Assembly (NCBI GenBank): GCA_032622095.1
Contig: CP136069.1
Location: 165,904,394 to 165,968,393, forward strand
Direction of reading: 5' to 3'
Origin: Siphonodentalium dalli
Taxonomy: Eukaryota; Mollusca; Scaphopoda; Gadilida; Siphonodentaliidae
DNA: 64,000 nucleotides
A program made the position numbers and the translations under genes. The notes below the pieces were generated by a model, which had not been told where the DNA came from, did not search any database, and saw only the letters and a list, made by a program, of their open reading frames with translations. Shown piece by piece: positions 11,130 to 22,080 of the stretch; position 1 is the first letter of the stretch; every line of letters begins with the position of its first letter.

Positions 11130-11630
11130 CAACTTGAACTGCAAAATCATGTAGACAGAAGTTTCACAGAACCCATATTTGAACTTGATCTGTATACCGA
11201 ATTTGGTTCAGTTCACTTGATTCAATCTAAAGTTATCATCTGGAAACCGCATATCAGGTAAAATCTAAGTTGAAAAAGGGGCATAACTCAGTCAACTCAT
11301 GCGGACGAAACCCATATTCGAACTTGATCTGTATTTTGGGGTGGTAAACTAATATACTAAAGTTCACTTGATTCAATCTAAAGTTATCATCTGGAAACCG
11401 CATATCAGGTAAAATCTAAGTCGAAAAAGGGGCATAACTCAGTCAAAATCATGCGGACGAAACCCATATTCGAACTTGATCTGTATTTTGGTGTGGTAAA
11501 CTAACATACCAAATTTGGTGTTCCGTTCACTCGATTCAATCTAAAGTTATCATCCGGAAACCAAAAGCGGACGGACTGACTGACAACCCATTTACATAAT
11601 ACGACCGTTTTTACAAACGGGCGTATAAAA
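11130..11630. repeat. Tandem array, about three units of 140-155 bp
   Basis: The phrases 'gaacttgatctgtat', 'attcaatctaaagttatcat' and 'aaaaggggcataactcag' recur in order at about 11170, 11310 and 11465. The last unit ends in 'ggacggactgactgac'. The same vocabulary occurs at 15940-16340, 29850-29950 and 43200-43470, so this is a dispersed family with internal tandem structure. Confidence 0.75.
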
Positions 11631-11639
11631 ACAGTGAGT

Positions 11640-12280
11640 TCTAGGCTAACATTTCAGGTGTTTTAATAATAGATCTATATAAAGATAGTTAAATTTGAAA
11701 TTTAGAACAATTAGGTATCTCCAACCTCATGTTCTTGTTTACCCACAAGAATGTATCAATAGCCCAATCTAGAAATTCTATCTAATCTCGAAGCTTGGCA
11801 AGGCCCTATCCACATTTTCAACATATGAATTTTAACCCTTTGGATATGCAACCAGCAATGGATTAAATTACCAAGTTGGTGTCAACCCTTCCATGACTAC
11901 TCATTGACATAAAACATCTGCTTCGTCGAGGGCCCAATTTTATAGTTTTATTAAAACTGACTATGGTTATCCGAATTACTTGAAGATTATGCTGTCTAAT
12001 CTATCGATATACCTCCTGAAGCTCAGAACAGCAAATCATAAAATGCCTATAGAATGTGCACGATGGAAGAAATCTCTGAATGATAATGACAATAGGATAT
12101 GCACCATAGAAATAGAAAAATAGAAAAATATTTCAAGACAAACAAAGAAGGATAACTTAATTTATAAAATATGAACGTCATTGGAAAGTTCACCTGAGTT
12201 ATGAACAAAGCAGGACAATTCCAGAATGGAAAATGCAAACATCATTCGCCTTTCTTTTGAAAGAGATATTCGCTCAGACC
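11640..12280. other. No gene seen
   Basis: AT-rich, stops in all frames. A single 'aacccttccatgac' at 11885 recalls the Dc left end, but the rest of that element is absent. Confidence 0.35.
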
Positions 12281-12690
12281 AAGCCTGATTTAGTGTCTGA
12301 CATTTGCAAAATGAGGTCCCCAGAGGGTGAACTTAGTGATGCTATCCCGCATGGCAGCCTAGCATAACCAAATTCACCCTCTGGGGACCTCATTCTGCTG
12401 GGAAGTAACTGTAGTCTCAAGTTTTTAGTTACTTTTCCCCTTCTGCTCAGTTTCTATATCCCCTAATATGCAGAAGATAAAATTTATATTCGAGGTGACA
12501 TCACCAACTTCAACTGGAGAACTTCAATCTGATCCTAGGTATCCCATAGCTGTTGAAGCTTTTAAAAGCAAAATGAGGTCCACATAGGGTGAATTTTGGT
12601 GATGCTAACCCAATGTGCGGGATAGTGTCACTAAATGCACCCTCTGGGGACCTCATTCTGCAAATGCCCAACAAACTAAATTCAGGATTG
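12281..12690. mobile_element. Family B composite element, copy 2
   Basis: Hairpin end (12300-12395) + core (12396-12570, with 'ttctatatcccctaatatgc' and 'attcgaggtgacatcacc') + hairpin end (12570-12665), in the same layout as 1821-2200. A complete-looking example of the long form. Confidence 0.7.
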
Positions 12691-12850
12691 CGCAGACAGA
12701 TGGATTTAGGGATGGATGCAAATAATCGAGCATAATCCACACACCCCCCCTTCCATCTTCGAGTAGGGATATAATTATGACGCGGCCTGAGATGGTGGAA
12801 CATTGTGTTTTTTTCAGTAACTGTTGACGCATGTAATTAATAAACAAGCT

Positions 12851-13112
12851 TTAATCCTTTGATGATGGGAGCTGCACTGGTGCAGCATTAAAGATCCTGT
12901 GCCAGTGCATTCTCTTATATATGCGAAGCTCCTTATAGGAGACTGCTTATATAAGAGAATGCATTGACACAGTGTTTTCGCATATAATGCACTGGCTTAA
13001 AATGTGAAGGTAAATATTGTTAGGACAAGTATTCTCTTATATACGGCTAAGGGAATGCATTGGCACAGTGTTTTCACAAAATTTCAGGAATTTACATTCA
13101 TGGAAGGTTTAA
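12851..13112. mobile_element. Family Dc TTAA element, copy 2
   Basis: TTAA at 12851-12854 and 13109-13112. Between them are two hairpin modules of the 'gcattctcttatatatgcga' type and Dc-specific end text ('gctgcactggtgcagcatta', 'ggaatttacattcatggaagg'). The right TTAA is shared with the next element. Confidence 0.65.
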
Positions 13113-13347
13113 CCCTTTGAGTGCCAGGTCGATTTTTGTATCAACACATATACCCTGTGCCAATGCATTCTCTTATATATGCGAGTCGACCATAGGTCGC
13201 TTCGCATATATAAGAGAATGCATTGGCCTATTATTTTTTTTTTTTTTTTTTTTTTACAATTTTAATAATTTATTCTTATATTTTTTAACAGACTTATTTG
13301 GTAGGTTTAGGGCCGATGAGATCGGCCCCTGGCACTCAAAGGGTTAA
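13109..13347. mobile_element. Family Da TTAA element, copy 1
   Basis: TTAA (13109-13112), then 'ccctttgagtgccaggtcga', the 'ccaatgcattctcttatata' hairpin (13159-13228), a poly-T tract, and 'ctggcactcaaaggg' before TTAA (13344-13347). It directly adjoins the Dc copy through one shared TTAA. Confidence 0.75.
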
Positions 13348-14490
13348 TATTGTTTGTTACAAATTGATTGACTGCAACTAAAACCAGAGGCATTAAATAT
13401 TGGCAAAGATAGGTCTAGGAATTCTAGGAACATAATATTTACTCAGTTGTTTCACTACCCGTTTCCAAGGCCCCTAAAGAAGTGTCAATACTGAATTAGT
13501 CATAAATTATGGATCGAGAATGTTCAAATTCTTTTGGATCTGGAAGCCTTTATAAACTGCATGTACACCAAGATTAAGTTGAACCAACCATGCAATAGGA
13601 ACATTATCTAGCAAATTGATGAAGCAAAATTAGTTTTTATCAAAGAATAAATGTCGACCTCAAAGAAAGTGTGCGTGCATTAATTATATAGAGGCAGTGT
13701 CACTGAGAATGTTATCATTGATTTTGGATATATGGATCACAGCTGAAACAAACAGACCGATTACATTATTATTTCAATGAGACAACATTGGACGGACAAT
13801 AAACTTAAATCAGAATTACACAACAATGGTTGGTAGGCATTGGGACATATATTTTACCCTTCGGCGAGCAAATACATCATATATGACATCATATTCCTGG
13901 GTGAATGTTTGCTGCAAATAAACTGTGTAACATTGTAATAATTTGGCCTATTGTAACAAATAAACCATACAACCAACAAAATTACAAGCACGAATCAATG
14001 TAGATAAAATACAAATGATATCCATGTACAGTTCCCATTCATTTAGGAGAATATTTTACGAAGTATTTAACACAGTAACATATTACCCTAGAACTACCGT
14101 AAATGACATAAATGTCATCCCACCCGTCAACCGTAAGGTGACATAAATGCGGTTCTACCCACCAAAGGGTTAATAATTCAGAATGCTCGCAGACTCAAGA
14201 TGATATCGATGACTTAAGTTCCATCTGATCTGCACTTATATAGCACCCACTGACGGCCGGCAAATGTTGACTGCAGGTAAATTGAACCTACAGGTGTAAA
14301 TAGATTTTCATAAAGAAAACCTAAAATCAATATTTCCATGATCATAGTTTAAAAACTACAGACCCAGATATATCACCAACATGCAAAAATTCATTTGCTT
14401 GTGTATTGTCATTGTTTTTGCTGCTACGCTATATCACGATGTTGGACAGAACAGAGGTATTTATATAAAACACTGACACCTAGATGGGGT
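13348..14490. other. No gene seen; contains one possible small TTAA-type hairpin
   Basis: Between 14090 and 14172 'ccctagaactaccgtaaatg' and 'cataaatgcggttctacc' are inverted and the right end reads 'aaagggttaa', similar to the TTAA element ends. Otherwise unassigned. Confidence 0.35.
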
Positions 14491-14499
14491 TTCATGTAT

Positions 14500-15030
14500 A
14501 TTACCAATACCAAATCTGCTGACGCGAGAACTCTCTTCACAAGGTTACGCGTAAGTAATCACAAGCTTGAGATTGAGAAGGGAAGATCGACACAAACAGC
14601 CCCCGTCAGATATAGAGGATAGAATATGTCCTGTCTGTAGAACAAACTCGGTTGAGACCGAATCACACTTTGTTATGAATTGTCCGGCATACGAAAACAT
14701 TCGCATTAGTTGTTTCGCAGCAATAGGCGAGTATATAACCGATTTCCACAGAATGACAGAAGACAATAAATTTAATTATATAATGGAAAATAGGCACATT
14801 GATACCATAAATATCATATGCGACATGATCCGGTCCTTCTTTGAAAAACGGCAGATTTTATCAAGTGTATAATAATTATAAGAACAACTTGTGAGCGAGT
14901 ATACTGAATATAAATTTTGACTTAGTCGGGTTTTATTTAATTCATGCTATTATTGTATATCTATGTTTTATATTATATGTTATATGCTTGCAACTGCCCA
15001 TTGAGGTGTTATTGCAATAAAATCTTGTAT
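14500..15030 (+). mobile_element. LINE retrotransposon 3' fragment with C-terminal zinc knuckle (frameshifted)
   Basis: One frame reads ARTLFTRLRVSNHKLEIEKG up to about 14585. A second frame continues RICPVCRTNSVETESHFVMN and CPAYENIR. The spacing C-x2-C-x9-H-x4-C is the CCHC motif found after the reverse transcriptase in several invertebrate LINE clades. One frameshift lies near 14580. The ORF ends at 14872 and is followed by an AT-rich 3' region ending 'aataaaatcttgtatcttg', a typical LINE tail. The polymerase and endonuclease are missing, so the element is dead. Confidence 0.65.
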
Positions 15031-15244
15031 CTTGTGAGTTAATTATAAACGCTCTTTATATTGAATTTATTAGTTATGTGTGTCTGTTATCATTGAGAGA
15101 TTTCTTATGTCTAGGCTTTCACACACTATCACAAACTGTTCTATTGTTTGTGTGATATAAGAGGTGTCATTGTTAAGGCGGCGCTGATATGATGAATAAA
15201 TACAAACATATCACATACTGTCTATTTTAGTACAATTCTTATTT

Positions 15245-16455
15245 ATTATGATGGGTGCTTCCTGAAATTTTGCAAAAACCATGTGGCAATGCATTCTCTT
15301 ATATATGCAAGTATAGGGCACCTCGCATATATATATAAGATAATGCATTAATTGGCTTAAGATTATTTACCTTGATCTTGTGAGCCAGTGCATACTCATA
15401 TATGCGAGGCTCCCTGTGGGAGACTCGCATATATAAGAGAATGCATTGGCACAGGGTCTTTAACCTCTTCGCTGCTATGTCATCCGTGACTATTAAGGAC
15501 GTAAAAGTGCACGCCATGTGCTATATGGTCCGTATGTACTACAGACCTACTTCAGCACACTACCAGTAGGCCATTATACATAACTGGAACTCAGAGATTG
15601 GTGCATCGGAATAACTGTATCTTGACATTTCAAACAGTGTATGATGTTCCACGTTTGTGATTGATAATAGCCTTTCAACTGAGTCAGTTTTATGGTTCTT
15701 GTGATATTCCCATTATATTTTCCCATGGGAAAATGGCAACAAGAGGTACGCTGTCGCGTGGCGTGGCATTTGCCCCCGACCGTAGCAATTCGGATTAAGC
15801 ATGGACGAAACTGCGGATATCCGAGGAGGTCTATATGACCATTCCAAAAAGAAGTTCGTACAATCATCACTTCTAGAAATTCCGGAAAGCCAAAAACAAG
15901 CGATCCGGAAACCCAAAAACAAGCGAAAATTCTAATTTTCTAAGTTGAAAAAAGGGCCATAACTCTGGCAAAAATCATCAGATCATACCAAAATTCGCAC
16001 TTGACATGTATTTTCATATAACTGATCCACAAAAATACGGGATTTGTAATCGTACCACCAAAGCTCACGCTATCATCTGGAAACCCAAAAAAAAGAGAAA
16101 AATTGAATTTTCTAAGTAAAAAAAAGGGCCATAACTCTGGTGGTGAAAATGGGTGGACGAAACCCGCGCTATGCATGTAGCTGTTCATCCATGCTGCTCT
16201 ATCACCATACCAAATATTAGCTAAATCTACCCAGCGGTTGCTGAACAATAATGCAAAATGTTTGTATGGACGGACGTACGGATGAACGTACGTACGGACG
16301 GAGACGTCGACTATATACCTGCCGACTTCAAGTCGGGGGCATAATAATTAACGTCAACAGCCCAGCACACGACGTCACAACGTCATTTAGCAGCGAAGAG
16401 GTTAATCAGGATCTTTAATGCTGCACCAGTGCAGCTCCCGTCATGAAAGGGTTAA
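15245..16455. mobile_element. Family Dc TTAA element, copy 3, split by a nested insertion
   Basis: The left part (15245-15459) has 'gcttcctgaaattttgc' and three hairpin-module arms. The right part (16406-16455) has 'gctgcaccagtgcagctcccg' and ends 'aaagggttaa' (TTAA 16452-16455). The two halves are separated by the element at 15460-16405. The left TTAA is degraded. Confidence 0.65.
15460..16405. mobile_element. TTAA-flanked element with 'cctcttcgctgcta' ends, nested
   Basis: TTAA at 15460-15463 and 16402-16405 bracket perfect 14-bp inverted ends 'cctcttcgctgcta' and 'tagcagcgaagagg'. The interior (938 bp) encodes nothing intact. It includes two repeats of the 'gggccataactctgg' type and a 'cggacggacgtac' region. 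The TTAA duplication supports piggyBac-type transposition (inference). Insertion into the Dc copy is younger than that copy. Confidence 0.75.
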
Positions 16456-16493
16456 ATGAGTATTTAGTAAAGAAGGGATGTCCATATGTGTTT

Positions 16494-16720
16494 CAACCCT
16501 TTCTGTACTAAATAACAATCTGTTGAACTTAATATCTTATTATTCCCTCCAGTAAATAGATATTTATCTATCATTCTATACACGTAATGTATCTGTCGTC
16601 TGCTTATATTTCCTGAACACCCTCCAGATGAATAATAGACCATTCTAATGTATACGTTTATAACTGAGTGGGAGAATCCATTTAGTATAGAACGTGTTAA
16701 TGCTCCAGAATAGACTTCAA
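16494..16720. repeat. Dispersed family E, copy 1
   Basis: Contains 'cctgaacaccctccagatgaataatagac' text followed by 'ctgagtgggagaatccattt' and 'tatagaa.g'. The same block recurs at 28196-28317, 29228-29371 and 42090-42208, usually ending in 'aaagggttaa'. Confidence 0.55.
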
Positions 16721-16868
16721 TTGTAGAAAATGTTGATATATAAAACATGAAAAAATATAATGTTCGAAGTTTTGGGCAGTAGCTCTTTTTTATGGCTATA
16801 TAAACCAACAACAAAATTGGATCTCAATATATTATTAGGATTGTGGTTTAAAAAAAAATGAAATATCC

Positions 16869-17254
16869 AGAATGATGTCCCCAGGGGGTAAATTCACCTT
16901 CTGGGGGCCTCATCTTCTCTGGAAAGTATATTTATTATCAGATTAACAAGATAAACAAGATTTTTAGTTTTTTCAGAAAGTTTCTTTTCTTTTTTAGTTT
17001 AGTTTCTCTATTATACTATATCACCGAATTGGCAGATGACTCAATGCATAATCGAGGTGTCCAATGTGTGCACATCACCATTTCGCCATCTGTGAACTGA
17101 AATCTGTGTCTTGGTCTCTTATAGCAGATATGAGGCCATGCGAAATGAGGTCCCAAGAGGATGAATTTAGTGATGCTAGCCCAATGTGCAGGGCAGTGTC
17201 ATTAAATTCACCCTCTGGTGACCTCTGCAAATGCCAGGCACAATATTTTCAGGC
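16869..17254. mobile_element. Family B composite element, copy 3
   Basis: Same core as copy 1 ('cctcatcttctctggaaagt', 'ttggcagatgac', 'tgcataatcgaggtgtcc') followed by a full hairpin (17140-17230). The left hairpin is reduced to about 45 bp. Confidence 0.65.
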
Positions 17255-17295
17255 GTTACTCTATGATTACTCACTTTAGCGGTATACCCGAAAGA

Positions 17296-17385
17296 AAGGG
17301 CATATACACCCTTGGAGGAGTTGTCCGGAAGTTAAGTCTCATGCTGTCGTATGGAATGGGAATACTGGGTGCACTCCTTCGACGA
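17296..17385 (+). pseudogene. 5S rRNA-like fragment, possible 5S pseudogene
   Basis: 'gtccg', then 'gaagttaag', then 'gggaatactgggtgc' occur in the order seen in the 3' half of animal 5S rRNA, where the equivalent reads GTCCG..., GAAGTTAAG, GGGAATACCGGGTGC. The distance between the last two is about 19 bases shorter than in a normal 5S gene, and the 5' half does not match well. It is either a decayed 5S copy or a 5S-derived element. A 74-codon open frame overlaps it (17218-17442) but has no other support. Confidence 0.3.
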
Positions 17386-17442
17386 CGGGAAGCCTCCAAC
17401 AGAAATGGGAAGCGCGAGTCCATAGCTGTTATAGTATGTTAA

Positions 17443-19022
17443 ATACACCCGTCAGCGTTTTGTATATTCAAACTAATCCATGTCTTCAAGTTTCTATTGG
17501 TTTATCAAAGAAGCATCTCCTTTGCGAAGAATCAGCAGTCTAAACATGTTACTCGACAAACTCTTCCTTTACCAATTTTTAAGTCCACAAAATTAATTGT
17601 ATTTCCTGTTATAACAGTATGTTTTGTATGAATTTACTGGTAAATGTACTGATGTTTTCTTGTTAAAGAGTAAAAGAAGTTCTTGTTATATAGGAGAATA
17701 TATATACACTTTGAACAATGTCCTTTGTATGTTTAGTCAAGGGAAGAACATAGTGGTTATCATTATCATCCACAATCCTAAATCCTTCATAACTTCTGAT
17801 CTGATGGAAGCCGCAATAGTTTAGTTTCCAGTTAAAATGATCCGATTCTCAGTTGAAATGCTTAACGACGTCAACAAACATCCAACGGAAATTAACAATT
17901 TAGCATGCATTGCTTTAACTGTTTAAACAATGAATGTTAGTGTACTTTGTATCCCATTACTCTTCAAGTGTATTTGTGCTGTTGTTTCATCATGAGCAAA
18001 CATCTAATATCCACATTAACCCAATGGAACATCGCCAAAATCCAATATTAAGCAGAGCCTTTGCAGAATTCTCAGACTAGAATAAATGACACTTTTTGTA
18101 ACACTTGTCTAAATTACACAAATCATTTCATTGTAATATTGTTTGATGCCCGCTAAGTTTATATACCATATCTAATATTTTTATTCGAGACAAATGTTGA
18201 ACAAACTGATTTCAAGTGATCAGGTTAAAAGGAACAATCCATATCACAATGAAATAATAAACAGCATCGGCATATATATAAATGCTCGGGTATTGGTTTT
18301 AATCGATTACATATTATTTTGAACATGATTGTTTCAGGCATACTAAACAAAGAATATACCGAAAAGCAGAACGTCTAATGCCGAGAATTATTGGGGTATA
18401 TACGGGTAGTGTGTGAAAACATTTTTTGGTTTATATCACTATATTCTTCATCGGAATCCTTATGAACAAACTATATTCCAAATTCAATGTTAGAAGTAGC
18501 AACTGTAACGTGATCAAACTCCGTAATGTCAGGTCATCAGAATATTAAAGCGAGCAACACTGTGAATAAATGCCGAACATAAATATATCAGGATGAATCC
18601 AGAAATAATCATGACCAGTTCCAGTTCCGATGCCACTTTATGATCGAACCGGCTCGGTAACTTTATTAAATACCCTATCAAGATCAATGGGAGTGATAGT
18701 ATTGTGTCCTATTGAACAAGCACGCTTAGCACTGCATTGACACATACTGATCCGATATTTCTATCTCAATATACCAGCCGCAGGATAGTTATTCCCCCAT
18801 TCATGATGCATTTATCTTTATTGTCTTGATTGCGGAGCCATTTAAAATGTATGGTGCCCAGAGGGGCTGTTTCCGTCTCGCGCTGCGTCGATCTATTCAA
18901 ATGGCTTACCTAGCTATACAACGTGAAGTAATTACATCCAATTGACTCCAGAGTCTCTATATAAAAGAGGGCCATAAAGTCACTCTGTAATGAATGCAGA
19001 TAAATCGTTCCATTTCAATTCC
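17443..19022. other. Unique sequence without a recognised gene; one good TATA box
   Basis: Mostly stop-rich. At 18958-18967 'tatataaaag' matches the TATA-box consensus. About 110 bp before it a short frame (ATG at 18847) runs 32 codons (MYGAQRGCFRLALRRSIQMA...). No transcript structure can be built from either. Confidence 0.35.
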
Positions 19023-19192
19023 AGGCCTGAAAATAAGGTGCCTGTCATTTGCAGAATGAGGTCACTTGAGGGTGATTTTAGTGCTACCCCCCCCCCCCCC
19101 CCCCCCCCCCCACACTCCCGCTATGTGTGATAGCGTCACTAAATTCTGGGGACCTCATTCTGCAAATGACAGGCATACTAAACACAGGCTTG
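19023..19192. mobile_element. Family B hairpin element, copy with poly-C centre
   Basis: 'aggcctgaaaataaggtgcc' left end and 'gacctcattctgcaaatgac' right end. The hairpin loop is replaced by a run of 25 C (19087-19111). Outer ends 'caggcctg' and 'acaggcttg' delimit the copy. Confidence 0.75.
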
Positions 19193-19839
19193 TTTCTAAA
19201 AGGCTCTATCCCCCCCCTCCCCGAATATAAGTTGCAGATGAGACAAAAAATTAATTGATATCTTATGAAATAAGTGGTTAAAATAAAATAAAAGCCACAC
19301 TTGAACTTGAAGTAAGTAATATTTTACCAGTAAGGCCACAGCAATTTTATTAGTTAACTAGGAGAAACAGTGATCCTTTATTCAATGCTGGATGGGCCAC
19401 AGGCCCCTGCACAAAGAAGCCACAGGCCCCTTTCCCACATTTTGATCTTGGACCAAGCCTTTATTCAGTGGCAACTAGTGCCCCTTTGGCTTTGTTTTGA
19501 TCATTTAAACATTTTGATACTTGAAAATAAAAATAAATTTAAAATTAAATTTTTTAATTTTATTTAATTTTTTTAGATTGAACTCCTTGCTCAATTTAAC
19601 AAAAAAGAATTTTCTTTTTCTTTAAATTAATTTGTTTTTACATCAAAATTTTGAAAATCTAATGAGTTATAACATGTACATGTAGTATGTCTTTTGAATG
19701 AAAATCTGTTACGGTACCGTATAGAAGAGCAACAGGAGGTATCTCGGTCCAAAACAGCATCAACCCAACCAATTTCCCAAGCTGTTGTGGACTGAGAAGA
19801 CTTGGTCTATACATGCCAATGTATGCTATTTCTGAATAT

Positions 19840-20480
19840 ATAGTCATGAAACGGAAAGAAATTAACTTTCCAAGAAAAAGTTGTTTGAGTCAGTATTTGG
19901 GGCGGGAGAAAGATACCCGGGCTTTATTGTCGCCGCCACTCCCCAACCGAGAAGCTACTTATGACAAAAATGAACTTGTTATTTTATGGCTTATTTTGCT
20001 TCATACAGTCATGAAATGGCGAGAGATACTCAGGCCTCGGTATTTCCCCCTCCCACCCCAAACCCTGACTCAATGAAATTTTTCTCGATTAAATTTAATT
20101 TCTCGCCATTTCATGACTATATAAAGCGCTATACATGTTGTGATCAATCATAAGATATGTTTTTCTCATATGTAGCTGCTGGGTTTTTTTTTGGGGGGGG
20201 GGTGGTATATTCAGGCCTGTGTAATTTCTCCCCACCCCAAATGCTGACTCAATAAAAATTTTAATGGATATATAGGGCAATATAAGCGATTAATTATTAG
20301 TTTATTTTTGTCATATATGTAGATGCTGGGTGTGGGGGATACTCAGACCTGGGTATCTAATTCCCCCCTCTCCTCCCAAACCCTGACTCAAACAACTTTT
20401 TCTTGTAACATGTTAATTTATTGCCCTTTAATGACTATAACATCAAAATAAATAAGCAATAAATTAATACATGTACATTT
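19840..20480. repeat. Degenerate repeat family L, about 130-bp units
   Basis: Units containing 'atgacaaaaatgaacttgtt', 'cagtcatgaaatggcgagag' or its reverse, 'cagg.ctcggtattt.cccc' and 'aaaccctgactcaa' repeat about four times. The same units, with long C runs, recur at 22080-22640. The open frames here derive from the repeat. Confidence 0.6.
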
Positions 20481-20790
20481 ATATTTTGTCATATGTTGAA
20501 TTCTCAGTGGGTGTGAGCATTTGACAGACTGAAAATAGTAAAAATGGGGGGGGGGATGCACTGGGGGAGATATCATGTTCACGTGGTCAGGTAAACAAAC
20601 CATACATGTATTAAGTCGTGAATCCTTAAAACAAGATATTAACAGACCTGGATAATGAAATAGATACCAGGTAAACAATTCAGCAGGTATAACTCCTGAT
20701 AACAAATTTGTGCGAAACTTGTCCAAGATACATGTATCCATGAGAACAAGTGGACGGACAGACGCATGCCCACTGACATTCATCAGAACA

Positions 20791-20992
20791 TACAGCAATG
20801 CCCTAAACATTCAACCCCTTAACCACAGCAGAACTGTGGGTAACTTTTCAGGATTTAGTCCGAAATATGGCTTGTTGCCATTCATGAAAGCTTTCCGGTG
20901 AATTTCAACAAGCCATATTTCCGACTGAATCCTGAAAAATTACCTATAATTCTGATGTGGTTAAGGGGTCGATTATTTAGGGCATCACTGTA
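20791..20992. mobile_element. Family A hairpin MITE, copy 3
   Basis: Full hairpin from 'tacagcaatgccctaaac' to 'tagggcatcactgta'; centre at 'gaaagctttccgg'. TA at both ends. Confidence 0.8.
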
Positions 20993-21098
20993 TGTCGAGT
21001 TTGTTACACATTTGTCAAAGTTTGCATCAACAAAATTGAGGAATTGAATGTTAACTCTGAGTTGTTCCATAATACATGTATTTCCCTTGTCATTCCAG

Positions 21099-21522
21099 GT
21101 GTTCATGTGGCCTATGTACAGTGATGGAGACTACCTGTGAGTGCAGATGTTGCCATGAGATTGAAAAAATTGAGGCCAAGCTGAAGGAAGTGACAAAAGC
21201 GTTTTCAGAGGAAGAAGGACACTTCAAGTGTATCACGGAGACTGTCCCCTTCAGGAGTGTGTGCCTGGACCCATGGGTACTTGAAGTTGCATGGTTAGGA
21301 TACCAGCAACAGTATAGTCATCTGTTTAATGGACCTCTGTACAACAAATACAGGCATATAGCATACAGACAGTTTATTCGGTGGTGCTATGGCTAATTTT
21401 GGCTACCTTGGTTTGCATAACCGCAGACCTCTTCCATCGTGTGTTGTGAATGGCATCAGTATGCTTTCCCAAATGATGGTGGAAATTACAGGGGCTTTCG
21501 TTTGCCCGAGCTGGAGAAATGA
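21099..21522 (+). pseudogene. P2X7-type intracellular C-terminal domain (P2RX7_C) exon, frame-disrupted
   Basis: A 3' splice site (tttcccttgtcattccag) precedes an exon whose first codons read CSCGLC and then ECRCC, the cysteine clusters that bind zinc in the cytoplasmic 'ballast' domain of the P2X7 ATP-gated channel. It continues with CITE, VCLDPWVLEVAWLGY, YNKYRHIAYRQFIRWCYG, the core of that domain. A TAA at 21394 interrupts it because 'attttggcta' duplicates adjacent sequence (+10). The next frame resumes with LHNRRPLPSCVVNGI, and after loss of one base a third frame gives AFPNDGGNYRGFRLPELEK and a stop (21520-21522). No P2X channel exons were seen upstream. Invertebrates are known to carry this domain in non-channel proteins. 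Domain identity is confident; gene identity and function are not. The two shifts suggest a decayed copy, unless they are assembly errors. Confidence 0.75.
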
Positions 21523-21525
21523 ATG

Positions 21526-21531
21526 AATAAA
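21526..21531 (+). other. Candidate polyadenylation signal
   Basis: AATAAA lies four bases after the final stop codon of the P2RX7_C segment. It is very close to the stop, so it may be coincidental in the 'aatgaataaatgaatgaa' text. Confidence 0.3.
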
Positions 21532-21534
21532 TGA

Positions 21535-22080
21535 ATGAAATCTTAATAGATTATTGTTACAATGTATCTCCCTAATCTTCATCTCCCATAAAATTCATCG
21601 ACAAAATATCAAAGTGTTATATAACAAAATGGCAAACTTTCAAGTAAGTGGTGCTCAGAAATGGGTTAACTCTTCCTGTGAGTAGAATCTCTCAGGTCAT
21701 GCTCCATTTGCTAAATGTCACATCTTTTTTTATGTGTTCGTTCTCCAGAAAATCTATTTCATGACAGGGGTTATTAAACTAAAACATGCCGAATGAAAAC
21801 TGGTATTTTCTTGATTCAACTAATAATTGACATATATTTATAAACTTTTGGATAATATCTAGGGACTTACCCGATAGAAGTTTAACTATTTGGCATCACC
21901 TACAACAAAATGACATTCAATATTTTTCAGCAAAAAACATAATTTAACCCTTCCATCGTTCAGTAGTTCCAAATGAAATGTTCAGATAATATGTTCAACA
22001 AATGACCTGAACTTATTATCTAAATTAACCACCAATGAATAATGAATTAATAGATGAGGTACCCGGTGTAACACGTCATC
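21535..22080. other. No gene seen
   Basis: AT-rich with stops in every frame. 'aacccttccat' (21955) and 'cagataatatgttcaacaaatgac' (21982) also occur near 29163, a dispersed fragment related to family E. Confidence 0.35.

Noticed and set aside
17218-17442. 74-codon plus frame with protein-like composition
   Set aside because: It overlaps a family B end and the 5S-like segment; no splice signals or homology.
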